Below are positions 12,000 through 25,330 of a DNA stretch of 64,000 bases, piece after piece. The DNA lies in contig OX457029.1 of the NCBI GenBank assembly GCA_949752745.1, positions 13,704,039-13,768,038 on the forward strand, in the 5' to 3' direction. The stretch comes from Protula sp. h YS-2021 (taxonomy: Eukaryota > Annelida > Polychaeta > Sabellida > Serpulidae). Below the pieces are notes generated by a model. The model saw only the letters and a list, made by a program, of their open reading frames with translations. It searched no databases and was not told where the DNA came from. Position 1 is the stretch's first letter; each line of letters starts with the position of its first letter. A program made the translations under genes and the position numbers.

Positions 12000-14900
12000 T
12001 TATGTAACGTTTTTCATTCCCAAAAGGTCGAAAATGAGCTCAAAATCGCTCTATCTCTAACCGTTTTCGAGATAATAGTCAACTTCCGGTTTTTGACCTT
12101 GACCGTGACCCAGAAGGTCAAGGTCACCGAGGAACCTCTTATGTAACGTTGTTTAGGCTCAAAGGGTCGAAAATGAGCTCAAAATCGCTCTATCTCTAAC
12201 CGTTTTCGAGATAATAGTCAACTTCCGGTTTTTGACCTTGACCGTGACCCAGAAGGTCAAGGTCACCGAGGAACCTCTTATGTAACGTTTTTCATTCCCA
12301 AAGATCGAAAATGAGCTCAAAATCGCTCTATCTCTAACCGTTTTCGAGATAATAGTCAACTTCCGGTTTTTGACCTTGACCGTGACCCAGAAGGTCAAGG
12401 TCACCGAGGTACCTCTTATGTAACGTTGTTTAGGCTCAAAGGGTCGAAAATGAGCTCAAAATCGCTCTATCTCTAACCGTTTTCGAGATAATAGTCAACT
12501 TCCGGTTTTTTACCTTGATTGTGACCCAGAAGGTCAAGGTCACCGAGGAACCTCTTATGTAACGTTGTTTGGGCCCAAAGTGTCGCAAATGAGCTCAAGA
12601 TCGCTCTATCTCTAACCGTTTTTGAGATAATAGTCAACTTCCGGTTTTTGACCTTGACCGTGACCCAGAAGGTCAAGGTCACCGAGGTACCTCTTATGTA
12701 ACGTTGTTTAGGCTCAAAGGGTCGAAAATGAGCTCCAAATCGCTCTATCTCTAACCGTTTTCGAGATAATAGTCAACTCCCGGTTTTTGAATATGACCGT
12801 GACCCAGAAGGTCAAGGTCACCGAGGAACCTCTTATGTATCGTTTTTCACTCCCAAAAGGTCGAAAATGAGCTCAAAATCGCTCTATCTCTAACCGTTTT
12901 CGAGATAATAGTCAACTTCCGGTTTTTGACCTTGACCGTGACCCAGAAGGTCAAGGTCACCGAGGTACCTCTTATGAAACGTTGTTTAGGCCCGAAGGGT
13001 CGAAAATGAGCTCAAAATCGCTCTATCTCTAACCGTTTTCGAGATAATAGTCAACTTCCGGTTTTTGACCTTGACCGTGACCCAGAAGGTCAAGGTCACC
13101 GAGGTACCTCTTATGAAACGTTGTTTAGGCCCGAAGGGTCGAAAAAGAGCTCAAAATCGCTCTATCTCTAACCGTTTTCGAGATAATAGTCAACTTCCGG
13201 TTTTTGAATATGACGGTGACCCAGAAGGTCAAGGTCACCGAGGAACCTCTTATGTAACGTTTTTCATTCCAAAAAGGTCGAAAATGAGCTCAAAATCGCT
13301 CTATCTCTAACCGTTTTCGAGATAATAGTCAACTTCCGGTTTTTGACCTTGACCGTGACCCAGAAGGTCAAGGTCACCGAGTTACCTCTTATGTAACGTT
13401 GTTTAGGCCCAAAGGGTCGAAAATGAGCTCAAAATCGCTCTATCTCTAACCGTTTTCGAGATAATAGTCAACTTCCGGTTTTTTCCTTGATTGTGACAAA
13501 GAAGGTCAAGGTCACCGAGGAACCTCTTATGTAAAGTTGTTTGGGCCCAAAGGGTCGCAAATGAGCTCAAGATCGCTCTATCTCTAACCGTTTTTGAGAT
13601 AATAGTCAACTTCCGGTTTTTGACCTTGACCGTGACCCAGAAGGTCAAGGTCACCGAGGTACCTCTTATGTAACGTTGTTTAGGCTCAAAGGGTCGAAAA
13701 TCAGCTCAAAATCGCTCTATCTCTAACCGTTTTCGAGATAATAGTCAACTTCCGGTTTTTGACCTTGACCGTGACCCAGAAGGTCAAGGTCACCGAGAAA
13801 CCTCTTATGTAACGTTTTTCACTCCCAAAAGGTCGAAAATGAGCTCAAAATCGCTCTATCTCTAACCGTTTTCGAGATAATAGTCAACTTCCGGTTTTTG
13901 ACCTTGACCGTGATCCAGAAGGTCAAGGTCACAGAGGTACCTCTTATGTAACGTTGTTTAGGCCCGAAGGGTCGAAAAAGAGCTCAAAATCGCTCTATCT
14001 CTAACCGTTTTCGAGATAATAGTCAACTTCCGGTTTTTGAATAAGACCCTGACCCAGAAGGTCAAGGTCACCGAGGAACCTCTTATGTAACGTTTTTCAT
14101 TCCCAAAAGGTCGAAAATGAGCTCAAAATCGCTCTATCTCTAACCGTTTTCGAGATAATAGTCAACTTCCGGTTTTTGACCTTGACCGTGACCCAGAAGG
14201 TCAAGGTCACCGAGGAACCTCTTATGTAACGTTGTTTAGGCTCAAAGGGTCGAAAATGAGCTCAAAATCGCTCTATCTCTAACCGTTTTCGAGATAATAG
14301 TCAACTTCCGGTTTTTGACCTTGACCGTGACCCAGAAGGTCAAGGTCACCGAGGAACCTCTTATGTAACGTTTTTCATTCCCAAAAGATCGAAAATGAGC
14401 TCAAAATCGCTCTATCTCTAACCGTTTTCGAGATAATAGTCAACTTCCGGTTTTTGACCTTGATTGTGACCCAGAAGGTCAAGGTCACCGAGGAACCTCT
14501 TATGTAACGTTGTTTGGGCCCAAAGGGTCGCAAATGAGCTCAAGATCGCTCTATCTCTAACCGTTTTTGAGATAATAGTCAACTTCCGGTTTTTGACCTC
14601 GACCGTGACCCAGAACGTCAAGGTAACCGAGGAACCTCTTATGTAACGTTTATCACTCCCAAAAGGTCGAAAATGAGCTCAAAATCGCTCTATCTCTAAC
14701 CGTTTTCGAGATAATAGTCAACTTCCGGTTTTTGACCTTGACCGTGACCCAGAAGGTCAAGGTCACCGAGGTACCTCTTATGAAACGTTGTTTAGGCCCA
14801 AAGGGTCGAAAAAGAGCTCAAAATCGCTCTATCTCTAACCGTTTTCGAGATAATAGTCAACTTCCGGTTTTTGAATATGACCGTGACCCAGAAGGTCAAG

Positions 14901-17130
14901 GTCACCGAGGAACCTCTTATGTAACGTTGTTTGGGCCCAAAGGGTCGCAAATGAGCTCAAGATCGCTCTATCTCTAACCGTTTTTGAGATAATAGTCAAC
15001 TTCCGGTTTTTGACCTTGACCGTGACCCAGAAGGTCAAGGTCACCGAGGTACCTCTTATGTAACGTTGTTTAGGCTCAAAGGGTCAAAAATGAGCTCAAA
15101 ATCGCTCTATCTCTAACCGTTTTCGAGATAATAGTCAACTTCCGGTTTTTGACCTTGACCGTGACCCAGAAGGTCAAGGTAACCGAGGAACCTCTTATGT
15201 AACGTTTTCCATTCCCAAAAGGTCGAAAATGAGCTCAAAATCGCTCTATCTCTAACCGTTTTCGAGATAATAGTCAACTTCCGGTTTTTGAATAAGACCC
15301 TGACCCAGAAGGTCAAGGTCACCGAGGAACCTCTTATGTAACGTTTTTCATTCCCAAAAGGTCGAAAATGAGCTCAAAATCGCTCTATCTCTAACCGTTT
15401 TCGAGATAATAGTCAACTTCCGGTTTTTGACCTTGACCGTGACCCAGAAGGTCAAGGTCACCGAGGAACCTCTTATGTAACGTTGTTTAGGCTCAAAGGG
15501 TCGAAAATGAGCTCAAAATCGCTCTATCTCTAACCGTTTTCGAGATAATAGTCAACTTCCGGTTTTTGACCTTGACCGTGACCCAGAAGGTCAAGGTCAC
15601 CGAGGAACCTCTTATGTAACGTTTTTCATTCCCAAAGATCGAAAATGAGCTCAAAATCGCTCTATCTCTAACCGTTTTCGAGATAATAGTCAACTTCCGG
15701 TTTTTGACCTTGACCGTGACCCAGAAGGTCAAGGTCACCGAGGTACCTCTTATGTAACGTTGTTTAGGCTCAAAGGGTCGAAAATGAGCTCAAAATCGCT
15801 CTATCTCTAACCGTTTTCGAGATAATAGTCAACTTCCGGTTTTTTACCTTGATTGTGACCCAGAAGGTCAAGGTCACCGAGGAACCTCTTATGTAACGTT
15901 GTTTGGGCCCAAAGTGTCGCAAATGAGCTCAAGATCGCTCTATCTCTAACCGTTTTTGAGATAATAGTCAACTTCCGGTTTTTGACCTTGACCGTGACCC
16001 AGAAGGTCAAGGTCACCGAGGTACCTCTTATGTAACGTTGTTTAGGCTCAAAGGGTCGAAAATGAGCTCAAAATCGCTCTATCTCTAACCGTTTTCGAGA
16101 TAATAGTCAACTCCCGGTTTTTGAATATGACCGTGACCCAGAAGGTCAAGGTCACCGAGGAACCTCTTATGTATCGTTTTTCACTCCCAAAAGGTCGAAA
16201 ATGAGCTCAAAATCGCTCTATCTCTAACCGTTTTCGAGATAATAGTCAACTTCCGGTTTTTGACCTTGACCGTGACCCAGAAGGTCAAGGTCACCGAGGT
16301 ACCTCTTATGAAACGTTGTTTAGGCCCGAAGGGTCGAAAATGAGCTCAAAATCGCTCTATCTCTAACCGTTTTCGAGATAATAGTCAACTTCCGGTTTTT
16401 GACCTTGACCGTGACCCAGAAGGTCAAGGTCACCGAGGTACCTCTTATGAAACGTTGTTTAGGCCCGAAGGGTCGAAAAAGAGCTCAAAATCGCTCTATC
16501 TCTAACCGTTTTCGAGATAATAGTCAACTTCCGGTTTTTGAATATGACGGTGACCCAGAAGGTCAAGGTCACCGAGGAACCTCTTATGTAACGTTTTTCA
16601 TTCCCAAAAGGTCGAAAATGAGCTCAAAATCGCTCTATCTCTAACCGTTTTCGAGATAATAGTCAACTTCCGGTTTTTGACCTTGACCGTGACCCAGAAG
16701 GTCAAGGTCACCGAGGAACCTCTTATGTAACGTTGTTTAGGCTCAAAGGGTCGAAAATGAGCTCAAAATCGCTCTATCTCTAACCGTTTTCGAGATAATA
16801 GTCAACTTCCGGTTTTTGACCTTGACCGTGACCCAGAAGGTCAAGGTCACCGAGGAACCTCTTATGTAACGTTTTTCATTCCCAAAGATCGAAAATGAGC
16901 TCAAAATCGCTCTATCTCTAACCGTTTTCGAGATAATAGTCAACTTCCGGTTTTTTACCTTGATTGTGACCCAGAAGGTCAAGGTCACCGAGGAACCTCT
17001 TATGTAACGTTGTTTGGGCCCAAAGTGTCGCAAATGAGCTCAAGATCGCTCTATCTCTAACCGTTTTTGAGATAATAGTCAACTTCCGGTTTTTGACCTT
17101 GACCGTGACCCAGAAGGTCAAGGTCACCGA
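12000..17130 (+). repeat. Nested higher-order repeats (3334 bp and 1111 bp)
   Basis: Blocks at about 12159-13310 recur at 15493-16644 (shift 3334 bp, 24 monomers), including the one-base-short CATTCCCAAAGATCG and the GGGCCCAAAGTGTCG variant. The latter appears a third time 1111 bp further on, at about 17025, from a second eight-monomer duplication. Unrelated single-unit markers confirm the order, so duplication occurred at least twice here. Confidence 0.75.
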
Positions 17131-19129
17131 GGTACCTCTTATGTAACGTTGTTTAGGCTCAAAGGGTCGAAAATGAGCTCAAAATCGCTCTATCTCTAAC
17201 CGTTTTCGAGATAATAGTCAACTCCCGGTTTTTGAATATGACCGTGACCCAGAAGGTCAAGGTCACCGAGGAACCTCTTATGTATCGTTTTTCACTCCCA
17301 AAAGGTCGAAAATGAGCTCAAAATCGCTCTATCTCTAACCGTTTTCGAGATAATAGTCAACTTCCGGTTTTTGACCTTGACCGTGACCCAGAAGGTCAAG
17401 GTCACCGAGGTACCTCTTATGAAACGTTGTTTAGGCCCGAAGGGTCGAAAATGAGCTCAAAATCGCTCTATCTCTAACCGTTTTCGAGATAATAGTCAAC
17501 TTCCGGTTTTTGACCTTGACCGTGACCCAGAAGGTCAAGGTCACCGAGGTACCTCTTATGAAACGTTGTTTAGGCCCGAAGGGTCGAAAAAGAGCTCAAA
17601 ATCGCTCTATCTCTAACCGTTTTCGAGATAATAGTCAACTTCCGGTTTTTGACCTTGACCGTGACCCAGAAGGTCAAGGTCACCGAGGAACCTCTTATGT
17701 AACGTTGTTTAGGCTCAAAGGGTCGAAAATGAGCTCAAAATCGCTCTATCTCTAACCGTTTTCGAGATAATAGTCAACTTCCGGTTTTTGACCTTGACCG
17801 TGAACCAGAAGGTCAAGGTCACCGAGGAACCTCTTATGTAACGTTTTTCATTCCCAAAAGATCGAAAATGAGCTCAAAATCGCTCTATCTCTAACCGTTT
17901 TCGAGATAATAGTCAACTTCCGGTTTTTGACCTTGACCGTGACCCAGAAGGTCAAGGTCACCGAGGTACCTCCTATGTAACGTTGTTTAGGCTCAAAGGG
18001 TCGAAAATGAGCTCAAAATCGCTCTATCTCTAACCGTTTTCGAGATAATAGTCAACTTCCGGTTTTTTACCTTGATTGTGACCCAGAAGGTCAAGGTCAC
18101 CGAGGAACCTCTTATGTAACGTTGTTTGGGCCCAAAGGGTCGCAAATGAGCTCAAGATCGCTCTATCTCTAACCGTTTTTGAGATAATAGTCAACTTCCG
18201 GTTTTTGACCTTGACCGTGACCCAGAAGGTCAAGGTCACCGAGGTACCTCTTATGTAACGTTGTTTAGGCTCAAAGGGTCGAAAATGAGCTCAAAATCGC
18301 TCTATCTCTAACCGTTTTCGAGATAATAGTCAACTTCCGGTTTTTGAATATGACCGTGACCCAGAAGGTCAAGGTCACCGAGGAACCTCTTATGTAACGT
18401 TTTTCACTCCCAAAAGGTCGAAAATGAGCTCAAAATCGCTCTATCTCTAACCGTTTTCGAGATAATAGTCAACTTCCGGTTTTTGACCTTGACCGTGACC
18501 CAGAAGGTCAAGGTCACCGAGGTACCTCTTATGTAACGTTTTTCATTCCCAAAAGGTCGAAAATGAGCTCAAAATCGCTCTATCTCTAAACGTTTTCGAG
18601 ATAATAGTCAACTTCCGGTTTTTGACCTTGACCGTGACCCAGAAGGTCAAGGTCACCGAGGTACCTCTTATGTAACGTTGTTTAGGCTCAAAGGGTCGAA
18701 AATGAGCTCAAAATCGCTCTATCTCTAACCGTTTTCGAGATAATAGTCAACTTCCGGTTTTTGACCTTGACCGTGACCCAGAAGGTCAAGGTCACCCAGG
18801 TACCTCTTATGTAACGTTGTTTAGGCCCAAAGGGTCGAAAATGAGCTCAAAATCGCTCTATCTCTAACCGTTTTCGAGATAATAGTCAACTTCCGGTTTT
18901 TGATGTTGACCGTGACCCAGAAGCTCAAGATCACCGAGCTACCTCTTATGTAACGTTGTTTAGGCCCAAAGGGTCGAAAATGAGCTCAAAATCGCTCTAT
19001 CTCTAACCGTTTTCGAGATAATAGTCAACTTCCGGTTTTTGACCTTGACCGTGACCCAGAAGGTCAAGATCACCCAGGTACCTCTTATATAACGTTGTTT
19101 AGGCCCAAAGGGTCGAAAATGAGCTCAAA

Positions 19130-22100
19130 ATCGCTCTATCTCTAACCGTTTTCGAGATAATAGTCAACTTCCGGTTTTTGACCTTGATTGTGACCCAGAA
19201 GGTCAAGGTTACGAGGAACCTCCTATGTAACGTTGTTTGGGCCCAAAGGGTCGCAAATGAGCTCAAGATCGCTCTATCTCTAACCGTTTTTGAGATAATA
19301 GTCAACTTCCGGTTTTTGACCTTGACCGTGACCCAGAAGGTCAAGGTCACCGAGGTACCTCTTATGTAACGTTGTTTAGGCTCAAAGGGTCGAAAATGGT
19401 TTTTGACCTTGACCGTGACCCAGAAGGTCAAGGTCACCGAGGAACCTCTTATTTAACGTTTTTCATTCCCAAAAGGTCGAAAATGAGCTCAAAATCGCTC
19501 TATCTCTAACCGTTTTCGAGATAATAGTCAACTTCCGGTTTTTGACCTTGACCGTGACCCAGAAGGTCAAGATCACCCAGGTACCTCTTATATAACGTTG
19601 TTTAGGCCCAAAGGGTCGAAAATGAGCTCAAAATCGCTCTATCTCTAACCGTTTTCGAGATAATAGTCAACTTCCGGTTTTTGACCTTGACCGTGACCCA
19701 GAAGGGTCAAGGTCGCCGAGGTACCTCTTATGTAACGTTGTTCAGGCCCAAAGGGTCGAAAATGAGCTCAAAATCGCTCTATCTCTAACCGTTTTCGAGA
19801 TAATAGTCACCTTCCCGTTTTCGACCTTGACCGTGACCCAGAAGGTCAAGGTCACCGAGGTACCTCTTATGTAACGTTGTTTAAGCCCAAAGGGTCAAAA
19901 ATGAGCTCAAAATCGCTCTATCTCTAACCGTTTTCGAGATAATAGTCAACTTCCGGTTTTTGACCTTGACCGTGACCCAGAAGGTCAAGGTAACCGAGTT
20001 ACCTCTTATGTAACGTTGTTTAGGCCCAAAGGGTCGAAAATGAGCTCAAAATCGCTCTATCTATAACCGTTTTCGAGACAACAGTCAACTTCCGGTTTTT
20101 GACCTTGACCGTGACCCAGAACGTCATGGTCACCGAGATACCTCTTATGTTACGTTGTTTAGGCCAAAAGGGTCAAAAATGAGCTCAAAATCGCTCTATC
20201 TCTGACCCAGAAGGTCAAGGTCACCGAGGAACCTCTTATGTAACGTTGTTTAGGCCCAAAGGGTCGAAATGAGCTCAAAATCGCTCTATCTCTAACCGTT
20301 TTCGAGACAACAGTCAACTTCCGGTTTTTGACCTTGACCGTGACCCAGAAGGTCAAGGTAACCGAGTTACCTCTTATGTAACGTTGTTTAGGCCCAAAGA
20401 GTCGAAAATGAGCTCAAAATCGCTCTATCTCTAACCGTTTTCGAGACAACAGTCAACTTCCGGTTTTTGACCTTGACCGTGACCCAGAACGTCATGGTCA
20501 CCGAGATACCTCTTATGTTACGTTGTTTAGGCCAAAAGGGTCGAAAATGAGCTCAAAATCGCTCTATCTCTAACCGTTTTCGAGATAATAGTCAACTTCC
20601 GGTTTTTGACCTTGACCGTGACCCAGAAGGTCAAGGTCACCCAGGTACCTCTTATGTAACGTTGTTTAGGCCCAAAGGGTCGAAAATGAGCTCAAAATCG
20701 CTCTATCTCTAACCGTTTTCGAGATAATAGTCAACTTCCGGTTTTTGACCTTGACCGTGACCCAGAAGGTCAAGGTCGCCGAGGTACCTCTTATGTAACG
20801 TTGTTCAGGCCCAAAGGGTCGAAAATGAGCTCAAAATCGCTCTATCTCTAACCGTTTTCGAGATAATAGTCAACTTCCGGTTTTCGACCTTGACCGTGAC
20901 CCAGAAGGTCAAGGTCACCGAGGTACCTCTTATGTAACGTTGTTTAGGCCCAAAGGGTCGAAAATGAGCTCAAAATCGCTCTATCTCTTACCGTTTTCGA
21001 GACAACAGTCAACTTCCGGTTTTTGACCTTGACCGTGACCCAGAACGTCAAGGTCACCGAGATACCTCTTATGTTACGTTGTTTAGGCCAAAAGGGTCGA
21101 AAATGAGCTCAAAATCGCTCTATCTCCGACCCAGAAGGTCAAGGTCACCGAGGAACCTCTTATGTAACGTTGTATAGGCCCGAAGGGTCGAAAATGAGCT
21201 CAAAATCGCTCTATCTCTAACCGTTTTCGAGATAATAGTCAACTTCCGGTTTTTGACCTTGACCGTGACCCAGAAGGTCAAGGTCACCGAGGTACCTCTT
21301 ATGTAACGTTGTTTAGGCTCAAAGGGTCGAAAATGAGCTCAAAATCGCTCTATCTCTAACCGTTTTCGAGATAATAGTCAACTTCCGGTTTTTGACCTTG
21401 ATTGTGACCCAGAAGGTCAAGGTTACGAGGAACCTCCTATGTAATATTGTTTGGGCCCAAAGGGTCGCAAATGAGCTCAAGATCGCTCTATCTCTAACCG
21501 TTTTTGAGATAATAGTCAACTTCCGGTTTTTGACCTTGACCGTGACCCAGAAGGTCAAGGTCACCGAGGTACCTCTTATGTAACGTTGTTTAGGCTCAAA
21601 GGGTCGAAAATGGTTTTTGACCTTGACCGTGACCCAGAAGGTCAAGGTCACCGAGGAACCTCTTATTTAACGTTTTTCATTCCCAAAAGGTCGAAAATGA
21701 GCTCAAAATCGCTCTATCTCTAACCGTTTTCGAGATAATAGTCAACTTCCGGTTTTTGACCTTGACCGTGACCCAGAAGGTCAAGATCACCCAGGTACCT
21801 CTTATATAACGTTGTTTAGGCCCAAAGGGTCGAAAATGAGCTCAAAATCGCTCTATCTCTAACCGTTTTCGAGATAATAGTCAACTTCCGGTTTTTGACC
21901 TTGACCGTGACCCAGAAGGGTCAAGGTCGCCGAGGTACCTCTTATGTAACGTTGTTCAGGCCCAAAGGGTCGAAAATGAGCTCAAAATCGCTCTATCTCT
22001 AACCGTTTTCGAGATAATAGTCACCTTCCAGTTTTCGACCTTGACCGTGACCCAGAAGGTCAAGGTCACCGAGGTACCTCTTATGTAACGTTGTTTAAGC

Positions 22101-23540
22101 CCAAAGGGTCAAAAATGAGCTCAAAATCGCTCTATCTCTAACCGTTTTCGAGATAATAGTCAACTTCCGGTTTTTGACCTTGACCGTGACCCAGAAGGTC
22201 AAGGTAACCGAGTTACCTCTTATGTAACGTTGTTTAGGCCCAAAGGGTCGAAAATGAGCTCAAAATCGCTCTATCTATAACCGTTTTCGAGACAACAGTC
22301 AACTTCCGGTTTTTGACCTTGACCGTGACCCAGAACGTCATGGTCACCGAGATACCTCTTATGTTACCTTGTTTAGGCCAAAAGGGTCAAAAATGAGCTC
22401 AAAATCGCTCTATCTCTGACCCAGAAGGTCAAAGTCACCGAGGAACCTCTTATGTAACGTTGTTTAGGCCCAAAGGGTCGAAATGAGCTCAAAATCGCTC
22501 TATCTCTAACCGTTTTCGAGACAACAGTCAACTTCCGGTTTTTGACCTTGACCGTGACCCAGAAGGTCAAGGTAACCGAGTTACCTCTTATGTAACGTTG
22601 TTTAGGCCCAAAGAGTCGAAAATGAGCTCAAAATCGCTCTATCTCTAACCGTTTTCGAGACAACAGTCAACTTCCGGTTTTTGACCTTGACCGTGACCCA
22701 GAACGTCATGGTCACCGAGATACCTCTTATGTTACGTTGTTTAGGCCAAAAGGGTCGAAAATGAGCTCAAAATCGCTCTATCTCTAACCGTTTTCGAGAT
22801 AATAGTCAACTTCCGGTTTTTGACCTTGACCGTGACCCAGAAGGTCAAGGTCACCCAGGTACCTCTTATGTAACGTTGTTTAGGCCCAAAGGGTCGAAAA
22901 TGAGCTCAAAATCGCTCTATCTCTAACCGTTTTCGAGATAATAGTCAACTTCCGGTTTTTGACCTTGACCGTGACCCAGAAGGTCAAGGTCGCCGAGGTA
23001 CCTCTTATGTAACGTTGTTCAGGCCCAAAGGGTCGAAAATGAGCTCAAAATCGCTCTATCTCTAACCGTTTTCGAGATAATAGTCAACTTCCGGTTTTCG
23101 ACCTTGACCGTGACCCAGAAGGTCAAGGTCACCGAGGTACCTCTTATGTAACGTTGTTTAGGCCCAAAGGGTCGAAAATGAGCTCAAAATCGCTCTATCT
23201 CTTACCGTTTTCGAGACAACAGTCAACTTCCGGTTTTTGACCTTGACCGTGACCCAGAACGTCAAGGTCACCGAGATACCTCTTATGTTACGTTGTTTAG
23301 GCCAAAAGGGTCGAAAATGAGCTCAAAATCGCTCTATCTCCGACCCAGAAGGTCAAGGTCACCGAGGAACCTCTTATGTAACGTTGTATAGGCCCGAAGG
23401 GTCGAAAATGAGCTCAAAATCGCTCTATCTCTAACCGTTTTCGAGATAATAGTCAACTTCCGGTTTTTGACCTTGACTGTGACCCAGAAGGTCAAGGTCA
23501 CCCAGGTACCTCTTATGTAACGTTGTTTAGGCTCAAAGGG
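19130..23540 (+). repeat. Higher-order repeat of 2214 bp, two tandem copies
   Basis: Two copies of a block that includes two truncated monomers: one fused as CGAAAATGGTTTTTGACC at about 19393 and 21607, and one fused as CTATCTCTGACCCAG at about 20198 and 22412. The copies are shifted by 2214 bp with very few differences (for example GTAACG versus GTAATA at about 21443). This is the clearest recent large duplication in the array. Confidence 0.85.
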
Positions 23541-23599
23541 TCGAAAATGAGCTCAAAATCGCTCTATCTCTAACCGTTTTCGAGATAATAGTCAACTTC

Positions 23600-25330
23600 C
23601 GGTTTTTGACCTTGATCGTGACCCAGAAGGTCAAGGTCACCGAGGTACCTCTTATGTAACGTTGTTTAGGCTCAAAGGGTCGAAAATGAGCTCAAAATCG
23701 CTCTATCTCTAACCGTTTTCGAGATAATAGTCAACTTCCGGTTTTTGACCTTGACCGTGACCCAGAAGGTCAAGGTCACCGAGTTACCTCTTATGTAACG
23801 TTGTTTAGGCCCAAAGGGTCGAAAATGAGCTCAAAATCGCTCTATCTCTAACTGTTTTCGAGATAATAGTCAACTTCCGGTTTTTGACCTTGACCGTGAC
23901 CCAGAAGGTCAAGGTCACCGAGGTACCTCATATGTAACGTTGTTTAGGTCCAATGGGTCGAAAATGAGCTCAAAATCGATCTATTTCTAACCGTTTTCGA
24001 GATAATAGTCAACTTCCGGTTTTTGACCTTGACCGTGACCCAGAAGGTCAAGGTCACCGAGGTACCTCTTATGTAACGTTGCTTAGGCCCAAAGGGTCGA
24101 AAATGAGCTCAAAATCGCTCTATCTCTAACCGTTTTCGAGATAATAGTCAACTTCCGGTTTTTGACCTTGACCGTGACCCAGAAGGTCAAGGTCACCGAG
24201 GTACCTCTTATGTAACGTTGTTTAGGCCCAAAGGGTCGAAAATGAGCTCAAAATCGCTCTATCTCTAACCGTTTTCGAGATAATAGTCAACTTCCGGTTT
24301 TTGACCTTGACCGTGACCCAGAAGGTCAAGGTCACCGAGGTACCTCTTATTTAACGTTGTTTAGGCTCAAAGGGTCGAAAATGAGCTCAAAATCGCTCTA
24401 TCTCTAACCGTTTTCGAGATAATAGTCAACTTCCGGTTTTTGACCTTGATCGTGACCCAGAAGGTCAAGGTCACCGAGGTACCTCTTATGTAACGTTGTT
24501 TAGGCTCAAAGGGTCGAAAATGAGCTCAAAATCGCTCTATCTCTAACCGTTTTCGAGATAATAGTCAACTTCCGGTTTTTGACCTTGACCGTGACCCAGA
24601 AGGTCAAGGTCACCGAGTTACCTCTTATGTAACGTTGTTTAGGCCCAAAGGGTCGAAAATGAGCTCAAAATCGCTCTATCTCTAACTGTTTTCGAGATAA
24701 TAGTCAACTTCCGGTTTTTGACCTTGACCGTGACCCAGAAGGTCAAGGTCACCGAGGTACCTCATATGTAACGTTGTTTAGGTCCAATGGGTCGAAAATG
24801 AGCTCAAAATCGATCTATTTCTAACCGTTTTCGAGATAATAGTCAACTTCCGGTTTTTGACCTTGACCGTGACCCAGAAGGTCAAGGTCAGCGAGGTACC
24901 TCTTATGTAACGTTGCTTAGGCCCAAAGGGTCGAAAATGAGCTCAAAATCGCTCTATCTCTAACCGTTTTCGAGATAATAGTCAACTTCCGGTTTTTGAC
25001 CTTGACCGTGACCCAGAAGGTCAAGGTCACCGAGGTACCTCTTATGTAACGTTGTTTAGGCCCAAAGGGTCGAAAATGAGCTCAAAATCGCTCTATCTCT
25101 AACCGTTTTCGAGATAATAGTCAACTTCCGGTTTTTGACCTTGACCGTGACCCAGAAGGTCAAGGTCACCGAGGTACCTCTTATGTAACGTTGTTTAGGC
25201 CCAAAGGGTCGAAAATGAGCTCAAAATCGCTCTATCTCTAACCGTTTTCGAGATAATAGTCAACTTCCGGTTTTTGACCTTGACCGTGACCCAGAAGGTC
25301 AAGGTCACCGAGGTACCTCTTATTTAACGT
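23600..25330 (+). repeat. Higher-order repeat of 834 bp (six monomers)
   Basis: The private string GGTCCAATGGGTCG, followed by ATCGATCTATTTC, occurs at 23947 and 24781, exactly 834 bp (six monomers) apart, with matching neighbours (CTAACTGTTTTCG, GATCGTGACC). A downstream marker (CTTATTTAACG) is shifted by about 973 bp, so the second copy gained one more monomer. Confidence 0.75.
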
